Below, piece after piece: positions 20,989 through 32,088 of a DNA stretch of 64,000 nucleotides. Location of the stretch: assembly GCA_034509735.1 (NCBI GenBank), contig JACGWO010000011.1:18389573-18453572 (forward strand), in the 5' to 3' direction. The translations under genes were made by a program, and so were the position numbers. The notes under the pieces were generated by a model, which was given only the letters and a program-made list of their open reading frames with translations, had not been told where the DNA came from and ran no database searches. The DNA is from Sesamum alatum. Its lineage: Eukaryota; Streptophyta; Magnoliopsida; Lamiales; Pedaliaceae. The first letter of the stretch is position 1. The number at the start of each line of letters is the position of its first letter.

Positions 20989-22823
20989 TGACCTAAAGCC
21001 AATCACCCATATGCCTTAACTCTATCTTCTCAAAATGCTGCGTATGAGTGATCTGTGACATAGGCTTTGTCAAAGGATCTGTTGTATTGTCTGTTGAGCT
21101 GACTCGGTCCATCCAAACGTCACCTCTTCCTACCATCTCCCTTAATAGGTGGTAGCGTCTATGTACTTGGTTCGGTGATGAGATCTCGATTTCTTCGCTT
21201 GCGATATAGCCCCGTTGTTATCACAGAAGATAACTACTGGCTCGGTAATGCACCACACCCAAATCTTGGATGTAGTTTCTCATCCAAAGCTCTTCTTTGG
21301 CAGCTTCTGAAGTTGCTATGTATTCAGTCTCAGTGGTGGAATCGGTTGTGGTGTCTTGCTTGGAAATCTTCCAAAACACTACCCCACCATTAAGTCTGAA
21401 TACATAGCCCAATTGAGATTTGGCATCGTCATCGTCCGACTGGAAGCTAGCATAGCTAAAACCATCCAATATCAACTCTCCACCACCATACACAAAGAGT
21501 ATATCCTTAGTCCTTCTTAGGTACTTAAGGATATTCTTGACCGCATTCCAATGTGCTTCACCTGCACAGGACTGATATATGCTAGTTACACTCAAAGCGT
21601 AAGCGGCGTTAGGCCTAGTGTAGTGGACGACATATTGAATGCTACCTACGGCGGAAGCATAGGGGATGACCTTCATCCTCTCAAGCTCCTCATCAGTTTT
21701 AGGAGACTGTTTCTTGGATAACTTGATCCCATGTCTCATGGGAAGGAAACCTTATTTGGAGTTATCCATGTTGAATCTTTTCAGGATTTCTCAACATACG
21801 AGTTTCGGGTCATTCCAAAAATTCTCTTAGATCTGTCCCTGACGATCTGGATGCCTAGATTGTAGGAAGCTTTACCCAAATCTTTTATGGAGAATTGAGT
21901 GGACAAGTATGCTTTTTTTTCACCTAACATTCTGACGTCATTACCAATGAGCAGAATATCATCCACATAAAGTACTAGGAACACTACTGAGCTCCCATTG
22001 ATCTTCTTGTATAGACATGGGTCACACTCATTCTTCATGAAATTGTATCCCTGTACGACTTCATCAAAACGAATGTTCTAACTGCGGGAAGCTTGCTTGA
22101 GGCCATAGATGGACTTTTGGAGACGACAGACTTTCTGCTCTTCTCCAACGACAGTGAATCCCTCCGGCTGATCCATATAGATATGTTTCTCAACAAAACC
22201 ATTAAGGAACGCCATTTTCATGTCCATCTTCCATATTTCATAGTCATACCATGCAGCTATGGCAAACATTATTTGAATGTACTTAGCAATGGCTACTGAT
22301 GAATAGGTATCCTCAAAGTCGACCCTGGGTCGTTGAGTGTAACCTTTCGCCACTAGCTTAGCTTTGAAGGTAGTTACTTCTCCATCAACGCCAAGTTTAC
22401 GCTTATAGACCCATTTACACCCGACGGGTTTAACACCTTTGGGAGGGTCCACAAGCGTCCATACGTAGTTTGTGCTCATGGAGTCCATTTCGACTTTCAT
22501 GGCTCTAAGCCATTTTCCTGAGTCGATGTCAGATATCGCATCCCCGTATGTCTTAGGATCATTATCCAATTGACCGGTCATACCTAGGATGCCATACCTC
22601 TCGGGAGGACGTGGCACTCTAGCTGACCTACGAAGGACTGGAACATCAGTAGGAACTGGGGGCGCAGACACGACAGGAGCCGACGGTTGTGAGGTTGTTC
22701 GACATGCTGGGCCTGAAGAGGCTGTCCAATACGTTGAGCATCGCGAGGCTGCTCAATCCATCGGGTACTTAACCTAAAACCTCTTAACGAAGTATCTGTA
22801 GCTCCTGGCGCTGATGATTGATG
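20989..22823 (-). pseudogene. Copia pol fragment: reverse transcriptase and RNase H
   Basis: Minus-strand reading gives, in order, a segment with RRSARVPRPPERYG, the RT blocks WVYKRKLG, LVAKGYTQR, MDMKMAFLNGF and YGLKQASRS (22671-22080), then VLYVDDILLIGND with an intact YVDD core (about 21965), then PYASAVGSIQYVV and the RNase H part ending near DSTTETEYIATSEAAKEE (21739-21240). Decayed wording such as NTTDPLTKPM follows towards 21050. A TAG in place of the Trp after ASRS (22080) and a frameshift near 21770 break it. gag, protease and integrase are missing because the opposite-facing LTR at 22824 abuts it. Confidence 0.88.
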
Positions 22824-24853
22824 TGTTAGAATAGATGACCAGAAAGCCAATTAGATTGGCGGTTTTGGGTACTATTTAGCAATCTTTATTAAAGTAATAT
22901 TGACTTGATGAATATAGTAAGTATTCATTCTAGGCACTATGTTTTTGTTGTGCTTACTGAGTACGTTAAATGGCGTTTTAATGTCACAACAAATGCCCAC
23001 AGATCAATTGGATAACCCATGTAGTTGGGCTGCGCATTGGATAGCAGCTATGAAACCAACTTCTGAGGGTTGGTCTGAAACGTTCCAAGTCGAGGACCTC
23101 GAGATAGGGCATCGAGGATCCTATAGAGACTTACACTAAGGATTGCATTAATTGGATGAGTGCCGTGTTTCATCGGCGACAGACGTTGGATGTCTATGCA
23201 ATATTAGTGGGTTAGTTCACAAGGGTGCCAACTGACTGAACTGACTCGCGGGATTCATCATATGGAAGCCTTGGAGGCTTGGTCGGTATGACTGGAATTC
23301 CCGACTCCGATAGTATGAGATTAGTCCTCAGGCTTGAAGAATCATGGCAGTCACAAGCATATGATGGCTGTATCTAGGGTCTGGCAAGAGATCTCCATAT
23401 CTGGGATACGTTTATCATAAGCCTTATCCAGTGCAGTTGGAATATGTATTGAGTACGGTGGATTCCAAGATAGGATCCGTCACCAGTCAGTATATGACAG
23501 TCGAGTCTCCTATGCGTTCTGAGATGGTTTAAGCGCTTTAAGTATGTGGCCACAACGATTGGTAGAGTAGGGAATGGTTCCTACATCAATCAATAGAGCA
23601 AACATATCTCGAGTTATTGAGCATAGTTGTCTAGTTCAGGATGGGAACCGACGCCCAATTTGGGTTAATGGTTAATTGAAAAACAATTAATTAAATTTGA
23701 TTTAATTGACCAATTGTGTTGGATACAAGCCCAAGTCTAGTTGAGAGTGAACTTAATGAGTCACACACAAATTACTATGGGGTTGGTAGAATTAATTTGA
23801 AATTAATTCTAGAAAAAGCGAATTAATTTAATTGGATTAAATTAATTCAAGGAGAAAATAAATGATTGGATCATTTATTGAGAAATCTATTTGATGGATG
23901 GTCCAATAATTAATAAATTGAATTAGTTAATTTTTGGATTAAGAACCTTTAAATTAATTGGTTTAATTTATCGGTTTTGGTTTAATTAATTGATTGGATC
24001 AATTAATTAGTGTTTGAACTTATGTTTATTTAATTGGATTAAATAAACTATTGGATTTCAATAAGGTTTAAAATTAATTGGATTAATTTGGCATCTATGG
24101 ATCTTGGTTGGTCTTGATTTAATTTGATCAAATCAAAACCGGTCAAAATTGGTCCATTGCTTGAAGTCCAAGCTCTAGAGGTTGGAGCAAGTTGAGGAGG
24201 AGTTTCAACTCCTCCACATATGAAGGCCATGATGGTTCATGAAGAGATAGTGTGCATGTGTATGTAAGTTAGCCTTGGAGGTTGAATTTTGAATTCAATT
24301 TCTTACAGACACAAAAACAATGCACATAACTTGTATGGTTACACTTGCACAAAATTTTCAGTCTAAAACACTCAAAAATCTATGCAAATTTTCTCCTTTT
24401 TGTGTTCATACCTTTTGGAAAGGACTGAACTAAAAAACATTCCCAAAGGCACTGAACAATAGTGTTGTTTTGGAAGTGTTTCTTCTTCATTTGTCTTTTT
24501 CTATCTAGCAATAGATTAGAGTATTTCTCCATAATGTGGTGTGGACAATACTTAGAGGAATTCTACGTTGAATTCTCAAGTGAACGGAAGGAGAAACGAA
24601 AAAGGGAACAACGCACGTACCGGTTCTACGTGTTATGATCAAAGGTTGATTTTCTTTACGTTTTCATGTATCTTTTGTTTATATCCTTTTAGCCACATGT
24701 CCAGCATTCTTCTCCTATTTTATATATGCTTTAACATATACCGAATGCCCAGTAACTTCAAAGGGAACACCTTTTTGAACCTGTTTTATATTATGCTTTA
24801 AATTCACATTTTTACGCTTCCGTTGCATTCCCGGAGCGTACCCGATTCTTTCA
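22824..24853 (+). mobile_element. Copia 5' LTR, plus orientation
   Basis: It begins TGTTAGAATAGATGACC and ends CGATTCTTTCA (TG...CA), 2,030 bp, and is followed by a primer-binding site, so it is a 5' LTR. Relative to 57439 and 51574 it lacks a block of roughly 180 bp after GACGCCCAAT (about 23660). The five bases before it are TGATG; the matching 3' duplication was not found because the element is truncated. Confidence 0.85.
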
Positions 24854-26285
24854 GTGGTATCAGAACCTGGTTCGGTGTTGTGACTATAGGATTTACATGT
24901 TATTATGTGTTAAGCATGAAGAACATGTTTAAATTGCTTTGAGAAAGCATGATTTATGGCTTTAAAGCATGATAATATGTGTAGAAAATATGTGTTAATT
25001 TTGCTTTTGAAATTATGGATATCTATGCATTTTTGAAAATTAGATTTTCTGTAAATGCATGTTTATGTTTCAATTTTTATAGAAGAAATTTTAAAAAAAA
25101 ATTGTGAAAACAGTGCCGGCCGCCCGGCAGGGCAGCAGGCACGCCTGCACGTCTACCGGCCTGAACGACTGGGCCGTTTTGCACCATTTTTCGTGAAAAT
25201 TTTGATTTTTTGTATTTCTGCTAATTTTCTGAAATGATTAATTTTGGTTAAATTGGATTTTTCTAAAATTATTTCATGCCATAGATTATTTTGGAAATGG
25301 TTTCCAAACCAAAAAAAAAAAAAAAAAAAATTATTTGTACATTAGATGTATAGTTGATATCCATATTTTTAATTGGATTATTGATATGTTATTTTCTGCA
25401 TTTTATTATGTTTATTGTTTTAGATATTGGATATCTATTTATAAATGTATGGGATGTATTTATATGCTTGGCATGTTTATATTTGATATAAATGTGTTTA
25501 TTGTTGTTTATTTGATAAACAATAAGGATGGTCACTAGCCCTTTTTTGGCCTATGTATGGTTTATTTATTATTGGGTGAGACCTGTGTGCATCTTTGTTT
25601 TTTATTTCTTCTCTATCGTTTTTAGCCTTGAAATAATAAGGCTTGCTTCCTCTATTTTAATGTACTCCCCCCAACTTCTGTTTGGGGTTTCATTTTTGTT
25701 GTAATGAATGTAGATTAGGATGTGAGGTTTTATTTATTTTTTGAAAATAAATGTAAGCTTCCATGGAGATGAAGGCCCAAAAGAGGTCCGCTGGGTGGAG
25801 CCCACGATGGAAGGCCCAAGAAGAATAAAGAAGGATTTACAAGGCCCCATTAGAATGATAATGGGATGTAAAAATTGTAATAGTGTAGGCCTACCCTAAT
25901 TTGACCATTGATCCACTGCGGGCTCAGTTGATCACTTAGGATTGGGTTTGTGATCATCCTAACAGGGGCATGCTAGGCTTATTTTGTATGTGCTTATGTT
26001 TTATGCTTCAATGTATGGTGTGTTTTGAATGCATCGTTTTACATTGAATGTTTAAAATTTGAGCATGTTAAATACTAAGAATGATGAGGTCTCGGTCTTA
26101 ATATATTATTAACTCTCACTTGGATGGTCCAAGTAAATATTAGGCCCAAAATGGAATTATAATCAAATAGTTTGATTATTCCAAGCCTTCCATCCATAGT
26201 AATATAGTGAGTAAGCTACTTTCACCAATTCATGGTCTCACGAGTCGTGGCATGTTTGGAATGGAAGAAAGCTGCACTGTTGTTG
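24854..26285 (+). mobile_element. Copia leader region, truncated before gag
   Basis: About 1.4 kb of non-coding internal sequence. It starts with a GC-rich patch (25108-25170) and includes AGGACTTGGATGG-like phrases and conserved islands such as GTGAGACCTGTGTGC and GGCATGCTAGGC. It matches 52495-54060 and 58786-60352. Homology stops near GCACTGTTGTTG at 26285, before any gag. Confidence 0.7.
24855..24867 (+). promoter_or_regulatory. Copia primer-binding site
   Basis: TGGTATCAGAACC begins one base after the LTR end. TGGTATCAGAGC is the usual complement of the 3' end of initiator Met tRNA in plant copia elements; one base differs here. Confidence 0.8.
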
Positions 26286-27624
26286 TTTTTCCATTAGGAC
26301 AATATCTAGGCACAATATTAGCGTACTTTGTCCCACTATAGGTAATGGTTATACAAGTATTTTCATAGCACTAGCTCTAAATGAAACAATATGCCAATAA
26401 TATGTGAAAATCCTTACATTGCTTATGAATTGTTATTGGTTCTGTTTATGGATTTTTATTCAGTTTCGTATAAATTCTTTTAATATAAACGTGTTTAGTT
26501 ATTGTTATATTTTATATTACTATTATTTTGTAATTGATCAATTATGTAAATTTAAAATAATTTAATTTGTGAATTTTTTTTTAAAAAAATTAAAATTATT
26601 TTGTTAGTAACGAAATTAGCAACAAAAAAATTTGTTGATGATTAATTGAAATTCAATAATATAATTAAAATTAGCAACGAATATATACAATGCTGAATAA
26701 TTAGATTTATTCAATATTCAAATATTGTAGTAAGAAAATCAGCAACGAAATTTATTCCTTGCTATGAGTAGGAATAAAAATATTCCTTGCTGATTAGCAA
26801 CAAATATTTTCGTTAGTAAGTTTTGTAGCACAAAAACTACGACAATATTTTATACTAAAATCAACGTCGAGCGAATTAGCAAGTAAATATATTTTCTTTC
26901 AAAATTTGTTGCTAATGTAAATAGCAATGAATTTCACTAATTTGCAAGGAATACACGCTGTTGTTGTTAGGGTTTTTTCTTGTAGTGAAAGTGGATAAAA
27001 AATTATTTTATTCTTTTAACAGTATCTTTTAATTTGTACAAAAAATATTTTTTATTTATAAAATACTTATTAAGTTCTAGTTAAAATAGTTTTATTTATA
27101 AATTTATATTTATATTTTTATAATATAATAATTTTATTGTGATAATATGAATCATGACGTACAGAGCATGTGTTTGTGACTAATTGGATATAAAAAATGT
27201 TATAAACTTGCGAAGTTAAAGAAAGACGAACTACTTCCTCTTAAAGCCAAGCACGCAAATAAAGCAATCTTTAGACGAGCAGACTATTGAAGTTAACAAA
27301 TATTCACCAGCCAAACTTGTAGTGAGTTGAACCCTTAATAAATAGTATAGGTACGTGCCCGCAAGCACTTTGAATTATAAGCTCCAAAAACTATTAAAAG
27401 TAAAAGGAAAAGGACTTGCAAGCCACATTAATTAATTATTAAAGAGGAGAAAAACAAGGACTAATTACAAGCCCCAACATACGTACACGTAAACAATGAT
27501 GTGGACAAGATGTCTTATGGATTCTATTTTTCACTCAATAAGATTTAAAAAATTAGGAGATGACATTGCTCAAACATGATTACTCTACAAACTTTTTATG
27601 TAAATATGATATATATATATATAT
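26286..27624. other. Intergenic, MITE-rich, no gene
   Basis: Contains the CACTA-type MITE described separately. At about 27330-27350 the minus strand carries TATACTATTTATTAAGGG, a Helitron-like 5' end. Nothing coding is seen. Confidence 0.4.
26560..26987. mobile_element. CACTA-type MITE, TTAGCAA family
   Basis: Its right end is TTTTTTCTTGTAGTG. The interior repeats TTAGCAACGAA / TTAGCAAGTAAA words and their complements, as in 39480-39712, 40826-41180 and 61130-61320. The left end is not sharp. Confidence 0.45.
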
Positions 27625-27843
27625 GGTAAAATGTAATTTTAACCTCCTACATTATCCGAAAATAGCAATTTACCCCTTTGTGTTAAAAAAATAAACAATT
27701 TAACCTCTTGTGTTTTCAAAAATGAAGCAAAATATCCCCCTCATACGGGTGGTGCAATACACGCGCCCTATGTGTGACTGTTATTAAATTTTAGCCATAA
27801 ATAACATTTATGTCGTTAATTTTTAACCGTTAGATCTTGTTTG

Positions 27844-27874
<31 letters not shown>

Positions 27875-28803
27875 CGGTAGAAATTTGATAAACAAATCAA
27901 TGGCTTAGATTTTTCTTTATTTAGATCTACAGTTCATATGTACATATAAAATCAATGGCCCATATCCATTTGAATTAGATTAAGGGTTTAGATTTTACAC
28001 AAGTTATAAATATAAATTATAAATTATATATATACATATATATAATATATAAATTATACATATATACAATATATGCATAATATTAATAAAAAAAATATAC
28101 AAAAAATTTTAAAAAATAGGGGAGGCACGCCGGCGACGAGGGGAAGGGGCGACGGGAAGGGGAGGGGGCAGCGGCTGCATAGGGGGAGGGGGCCGGTGGC
28201 TGCATAGGGGGGAGGGGACCGGCGACTGCACAAGGGCGAGGGGGCAGGCGATTGCACTGAGGGGAGGGGGGCGACGGCTGCACAGAGGGAGGGGGCAACA
28301 GCAAAGGGAAAGGGGAGGGCGGCGCCGATGGCGGTGGCGGAAGGGGGCGGCCAGCTACACAAGGGGAGGAGAAGGGGCGCCAATGGTGAGAGGAGGGGGG
28401 CGGTAAAGGGGAGGGAAAGGTGAAGGGGCACCAGCGCGGCGGTTGGCTATACATATATAGGTTTTATATATATATCATAAATATGTACATATATATTATA
28501 TATATCATAAATATATCTACATATATTTTTTAAAAATATGTTTTGAATTCGTTATTTAAATTTTATATATAAATTGAATGTGGATCTTTGGTTTAGATAA
28601 AATCCAATGGTTGTAAAATAAAACTACAAAATAAAAAATTAAAAAAAAAAAAAAGAAATTGGGTGCGTGTATCCCACCTATCGCATGATGGGGTATTTTG
28701 CTCATTTTCTTAAAACACAAGGGAGTAAATTGCTTATTTTGTTAACACAAGGGGGTAAATTGCTATTTTCGAATAACACAGGAAGATAAAATTACATTTT
28801 GCC
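27625..28803. repeat. Long foldback element with G-rich core
   Basis: The left arm 27625-27775 (GGTAAAATGTAATTTTAACC, CCCTTTGTGTTA, GCAAAATATCCCCCTCAT) pairs with the right arm 28655-28803 (GATGGGGTATTTTGCTC, AACACAAGGGGGTAAATTGC, AATTACATTTTGCC). Between them lie AT repeats and a G-rich block (28115-28440). Arm family as 12295-12523, but this copy is five times longer. Confidence 0.65.
28115..28440. repeat. G-rich degenerate minisatellite
   Basis: Units of roughly 33-35 bp repeat in the form GAGGGGGCCGGTGGCTGCATA, with variants such as GAGGGGACCGGCGACTGCACA, about five times around 28160-28300. G-runs of 4-6 are spaced closely on the plus strand, so G-quadruplex formation is possible. The proline-rich minus-strand frames here follow from the G-richness and are not considered a gene. 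Confidence 0.6.
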
Positions 28804-29185
28804 ATATATATATGTCCATATGTGTGGAAATTATTTATTAAAACATACCTAGAAAACAAGTCAAAAAATATAAGAAAAATCACATCAAATATAGCATTGA
28901 TTATAAGTTGATGTGAGTATTACATTGTAATATTATTATAGAAATATGAAAAGTGTATAATAATAAAAAGACGAAAAGTAAAATGAATATCAGACAAAAT
29001 CAATTTGTATGCGATAATACTTTTTTTTAATTAAGTTAGGATTCTTTTTAAGAATCTTATGACTAGTAGATTATAAAAATATAGAAAAAAAGAAAAATTG
29101 TTGTGTCCAATTGGTGGTGGACATGCCACAGGGCCTGTTCGTATCGTGTCGTGTCGTGTACTTCTTATGTTGGTGTCATGTCTAT
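28804..29185. other. AT-rich spacer
   Basis: No gene. GTATCGTGTCGTGTCGTGTAC at 29138 resembles worn hAT-type subterminal repeats, and a related phrase recurs at 30728. Confidence 0.35.
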
Positions 29186-29542
29186 CACTACAAGAAATAA
29201 TATTATTATCAACAATACAAATTTCTAGCAAAATAGTGAAAAAAATATTTATTTGATAATTAACTCGTCACTCATTGAATTTTACTAACAAATATATTTG
29301 TTGACAAAATTTTGTGGGGAACGTTTCAGTTTTTTTTTTTTTTTTTTTTAATGCCAGATATGAAGTATTGCAATATTAAAATCTTTCTTTAATTATAATA
29401 AGAAAATATTTTTTTTTCTAATTAATGTTGATTTTGGAATCATAAAAATTTAAAATTCTTATACCTTGCTAAATTTTTCTAATTACAAAAAATTTACTCT
29501 CATTCCTAATTTTTCTAGCTATTAACATAATTTCTTGTAGGG
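29186..29542. mobile_element. CACTA-type MITE
   Basis: The termini CACTACAAGAAATAATATT and TAACATAATTTCTTGTAGGG are complementary with few mismatches. A clear target duplication was not seen. Confidence 0.6.
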
Positions 29543-30651
29543 TCAATTATATTTTTTGTCCTATAAATGGACCTGTTTCAATATAGAAAAAATGCAATTG
29601 AACAACCCCCCCCCCCCTTAAGGAAAATGAGCTATTTACCCCCTTTTAAAAAATAAAGTAGTAATTTATCCCCCTGTGTTATTAAAAAGAGAGTTAAATA
29701 CCCTTTAGGCTCGGCGGTGCACTACACGCACCTCTATGGCATCTAAGCATATATTTTTTACCAATAAAATTATTTTATATATAATTAATATATTAAATAT
29801 ATTAATATATGTTATTTATAAAAATAATATAATATATTGTTTTTTTTTTTAATTAACACAGGAGGGTAAATTGTTTTTTTTAATTAACACAGGGGAGTGA
29901 AATGCATTTTACTCATTTTAATTTTGGGCTTATATTGTAGACGATTCACACATTGCATCCCTTATGTGCATTTTTTTTTCCCTATTTTAGGACACAAAGG
30001 ATCATCATTTATTACCTAACAACAGAGGCGTATTCCGTTAAATGACTGCACATTTAGACGAAAAATGTACCAGCAAATGAAAATTTGGTGGGAGAGGCTT
30101 CTCCTTCGTCTTATTTATTTATTTATTTTTGTGTTTTCCGTTTAGTAGGAACAAAACAAAACTTAAACAACATCATAAGCCATAAAACAACCAAAAAATA
30201 AACTAAAATAATTCGTCTTTGTTACCCTGTGCAATCTTGTTCTCCATTCTATTCAACCTCCAAAGTAATTCAGGTATGACAACTCTTGCCCTTGGACACA
30301 TCGGTGGGTCTCCCCAGCAAAAAATCAATAGACACTTCTTTTTTTAGAATACTCAAGAAACTTCCTACCTGGGTTCTCGGTCCATGAGGTTCTCAAACTT
30401 GCAGCCTTTCATAGTGAAAAAAACACTTCTTCCTTCATAACCATGTTTAAACTTTTGTCTCTACTAAATAGAGGAGACAAAAAAAAATAATAATAAGTCT
30501 CACCCATTGAGCAATTAACGAAAATCTCCTTTGTGTTCTAAAATTGGAAAAAAAAATACAAATAAGGGATGCAATGTGTGAACTGCCTATCGTATAGGAC
30601 CAAAATTAAAAATAGGTCCACTTGTAGGACCAAAAATGTAATTTATCCTTT
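29541..30651. repeat. Foldback element interrupted by a second foldback
   Basis: The left arm GGTCAATTATATTTTTTGTCC (29541-29585) and its continuation CACACATTGCATCCCTTATG (29950-29972) pair with the right arm at 30555-30651 (AAGGGATGCAATGTGTGAAC ... GGACCAAAAATGTAATTTATCC). The left arm is split by the foldback 29587-29911, which therefore inserted later. The interior 29995-30530 shows no family resemblance. Confidence 0.6.
29587..29911. repeat. Foldback MITE nested in a foldback arm
   Basis: AAAATGCAATTGAAC ... TTATCCCCCTGTGTTA pairs with AACACAGGAGGGTAAATTG ... GAAATGCATTTTACTC. Its core has GGTGCACTACACGCACC, similar to GGTGCAATACACGCGCCC in the core edge of 27625-28803, so the two are close relatives. 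Confidence 0.6.
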
Positions 30652-30766
30652 CTTATAGTGTATATCATATTGATTATTTTTTATTTTGTTTGAATTTTAC
30701 GCACATTGACGTGTCTAATATATATCCGTATCGTGTACTTATGTATTTCATATCTAAATAAATATT

Positions 30767-31087
30767 CACTAGAAAAAATATGATTCTTCCCCACGGTTAA
30801 TTACTAGGTCAAAAGAAAAAAATTGGGATGAATACAAATTAACCACGGCGTTGCAATGATCACTAGCTATTATTTCTACAAGTGTGGCCAAAAAACAGTC
30901 ATAGCCAAAATCATGGCAAATGTTTCGGTTATGGTTAAAAATCATGGCAAATATTGACTAATCGTGGTAAAAATATAAAATTTTGTATTAATTTTGTTAC
31001 AACCGTGGTTAATAATATTGATTTAGATGGTTTTTGACCCGCCGTCATTTATACTCTATCGAAAAGTTATTTTTTTTTTTTTTAGTG
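30767..31087. mobile_element. MITE with ATT duplication, just before gene B promoter
   Basis: It starts CACTAGAAAAAATATGATT, ends with a T-run and TTTAGTG, and is flanked by ATT at 30764-30766 and 31088-31090. It contains CCACGGTTAATTACTAGG. Related copies lie at 10222-10530 and 15430-15690. Its right end is 93 bp before the TATA-like box of gene B. Confidence 0.65.
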
Positions 31088-31179
31088 ATTCAACATTACA
31101 AAAAATGGTTTTTGAATCACCTATTAGCATTCAGTTCCCTACAACTAAAACAGTAATCCTATCCATATTTCCCCCCGCC

Positions 31180-31187
31180 TATTTAAT
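31180..31187 (+). promoter_or_regulatory. TATA-like box of gene B
   Basis: TATTTAAT in the block CCTATTTAATGGATCATTTT lies 69 bp before the start codon, matching the block at 7341 before gene A. Confidence 0.45.
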
Positions 31188-31497
31188 GGATCATTTTGGC
31201 TAAAACAAATCGGACACGAAGAGGTATAACAAGTAGGAGGAAAAAACCATGGCAACTCGACTAAGCTCTATCATTTTAGAAGTTGTGCTATTTTTTATTT
31301 GCTCGTCGTTTGCAGGCATAGGGCTCGGATTAAACTACGACCATTTTAATCGCAGTGTGTTTTCACCTGGGTTTTTGTTCGGAGCTGCTTCGTCTGCATA
31401 TCAAGTATAATGATTATTTATCACTATTTTTCATCTTAATTACATATACTTTACGTCTAATAAATTTCAGTTTTCTTCTCATTCATGCATGCTTTTG

Positions 31498-31499
<2 letters not shown>

Positions 31500-31546
<47 letters not shown>
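31500..31546. repeat. TA microsatellite in intron 1 of gene B
   Basis: TA dinucleotides with one TGTA interruption, 28 bp before exon 2. Confidence 0.75.
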
Positions 31547-31548
<2 letters not shown>

Positions 31549-31701
31549 ACCTTTGGAGTGGTTTTGTTACTAGTACGAGGGTGCCGCATTTGAAGTTGGT
31601 AAAGGACCGAGTATATGGGACACTTTCACCCACAAATTTCCAGGTTCTTTTTTGTTTTTTTGTAAGTTTATGTTTATGTATGGTAGGATATATTATATAT
31701 A

Positions 31702-31974
31702 GGGAAAAATGTAAACAATCATCACTTATGATATTGCAAATAAGCAAATTATCCCATATGAAAAATAAAATAACAATTTATCTCATTGTGTTTTTTAAAA
31801 TGAATCAATTTACCTCCCAATGTTTTTTTAAAATGGAGCAATTTACCTCCCTGTCTAAGGAGGTAAATTGCTCGCTCCGTTTTAAGAACATATGGGGGTA
31901 AATTGCTATTATTTTTTATAGGGGAGTAAATTGTTCATTTGTAATATCACAGGGAGGTAAATTACATTAAACTC
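31702..31974. repeat. Foldback MITE in intron 2 of gene B
   Basis: It starts GGGAAAAATGTA, turns at CCCTGTCTAAGGAGG, and ends GGTAAATTACATTAAACTC. Same family as 12295-12523; absent from the matching intron of gene A. Confidence 0.6.
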
Positions 31975-32088
31975 GTTTTATATACACTAAGTTTCTTTCG
32001 ATTTGATAAGAGGAAAGAGAAATCCATGACTCAGATCCCATAATATGACTTGCCAGTGTCGTCGTCAAGTTCGGTATCACACCCCAAA

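Noticed and set aside
22939..23139. 66-codon plus-strand frame
   Set aside because: Lies inside a copia LTR block shared by seven copies, most of which have it interrupted.
24855..24867. Possible tRNA gene
   Set aside because: Only a 13-base match to the complement of a tRNA 3' end; it is a retrotransposon primer-binding site, not a tRNA gene.
28054..28454. Two proline-rich minus-strand open frames of about 125 codons
   Set aside because: They follow from the G-rich minisatellite on the plus strand; two frames are open at once and no family is recognisable.
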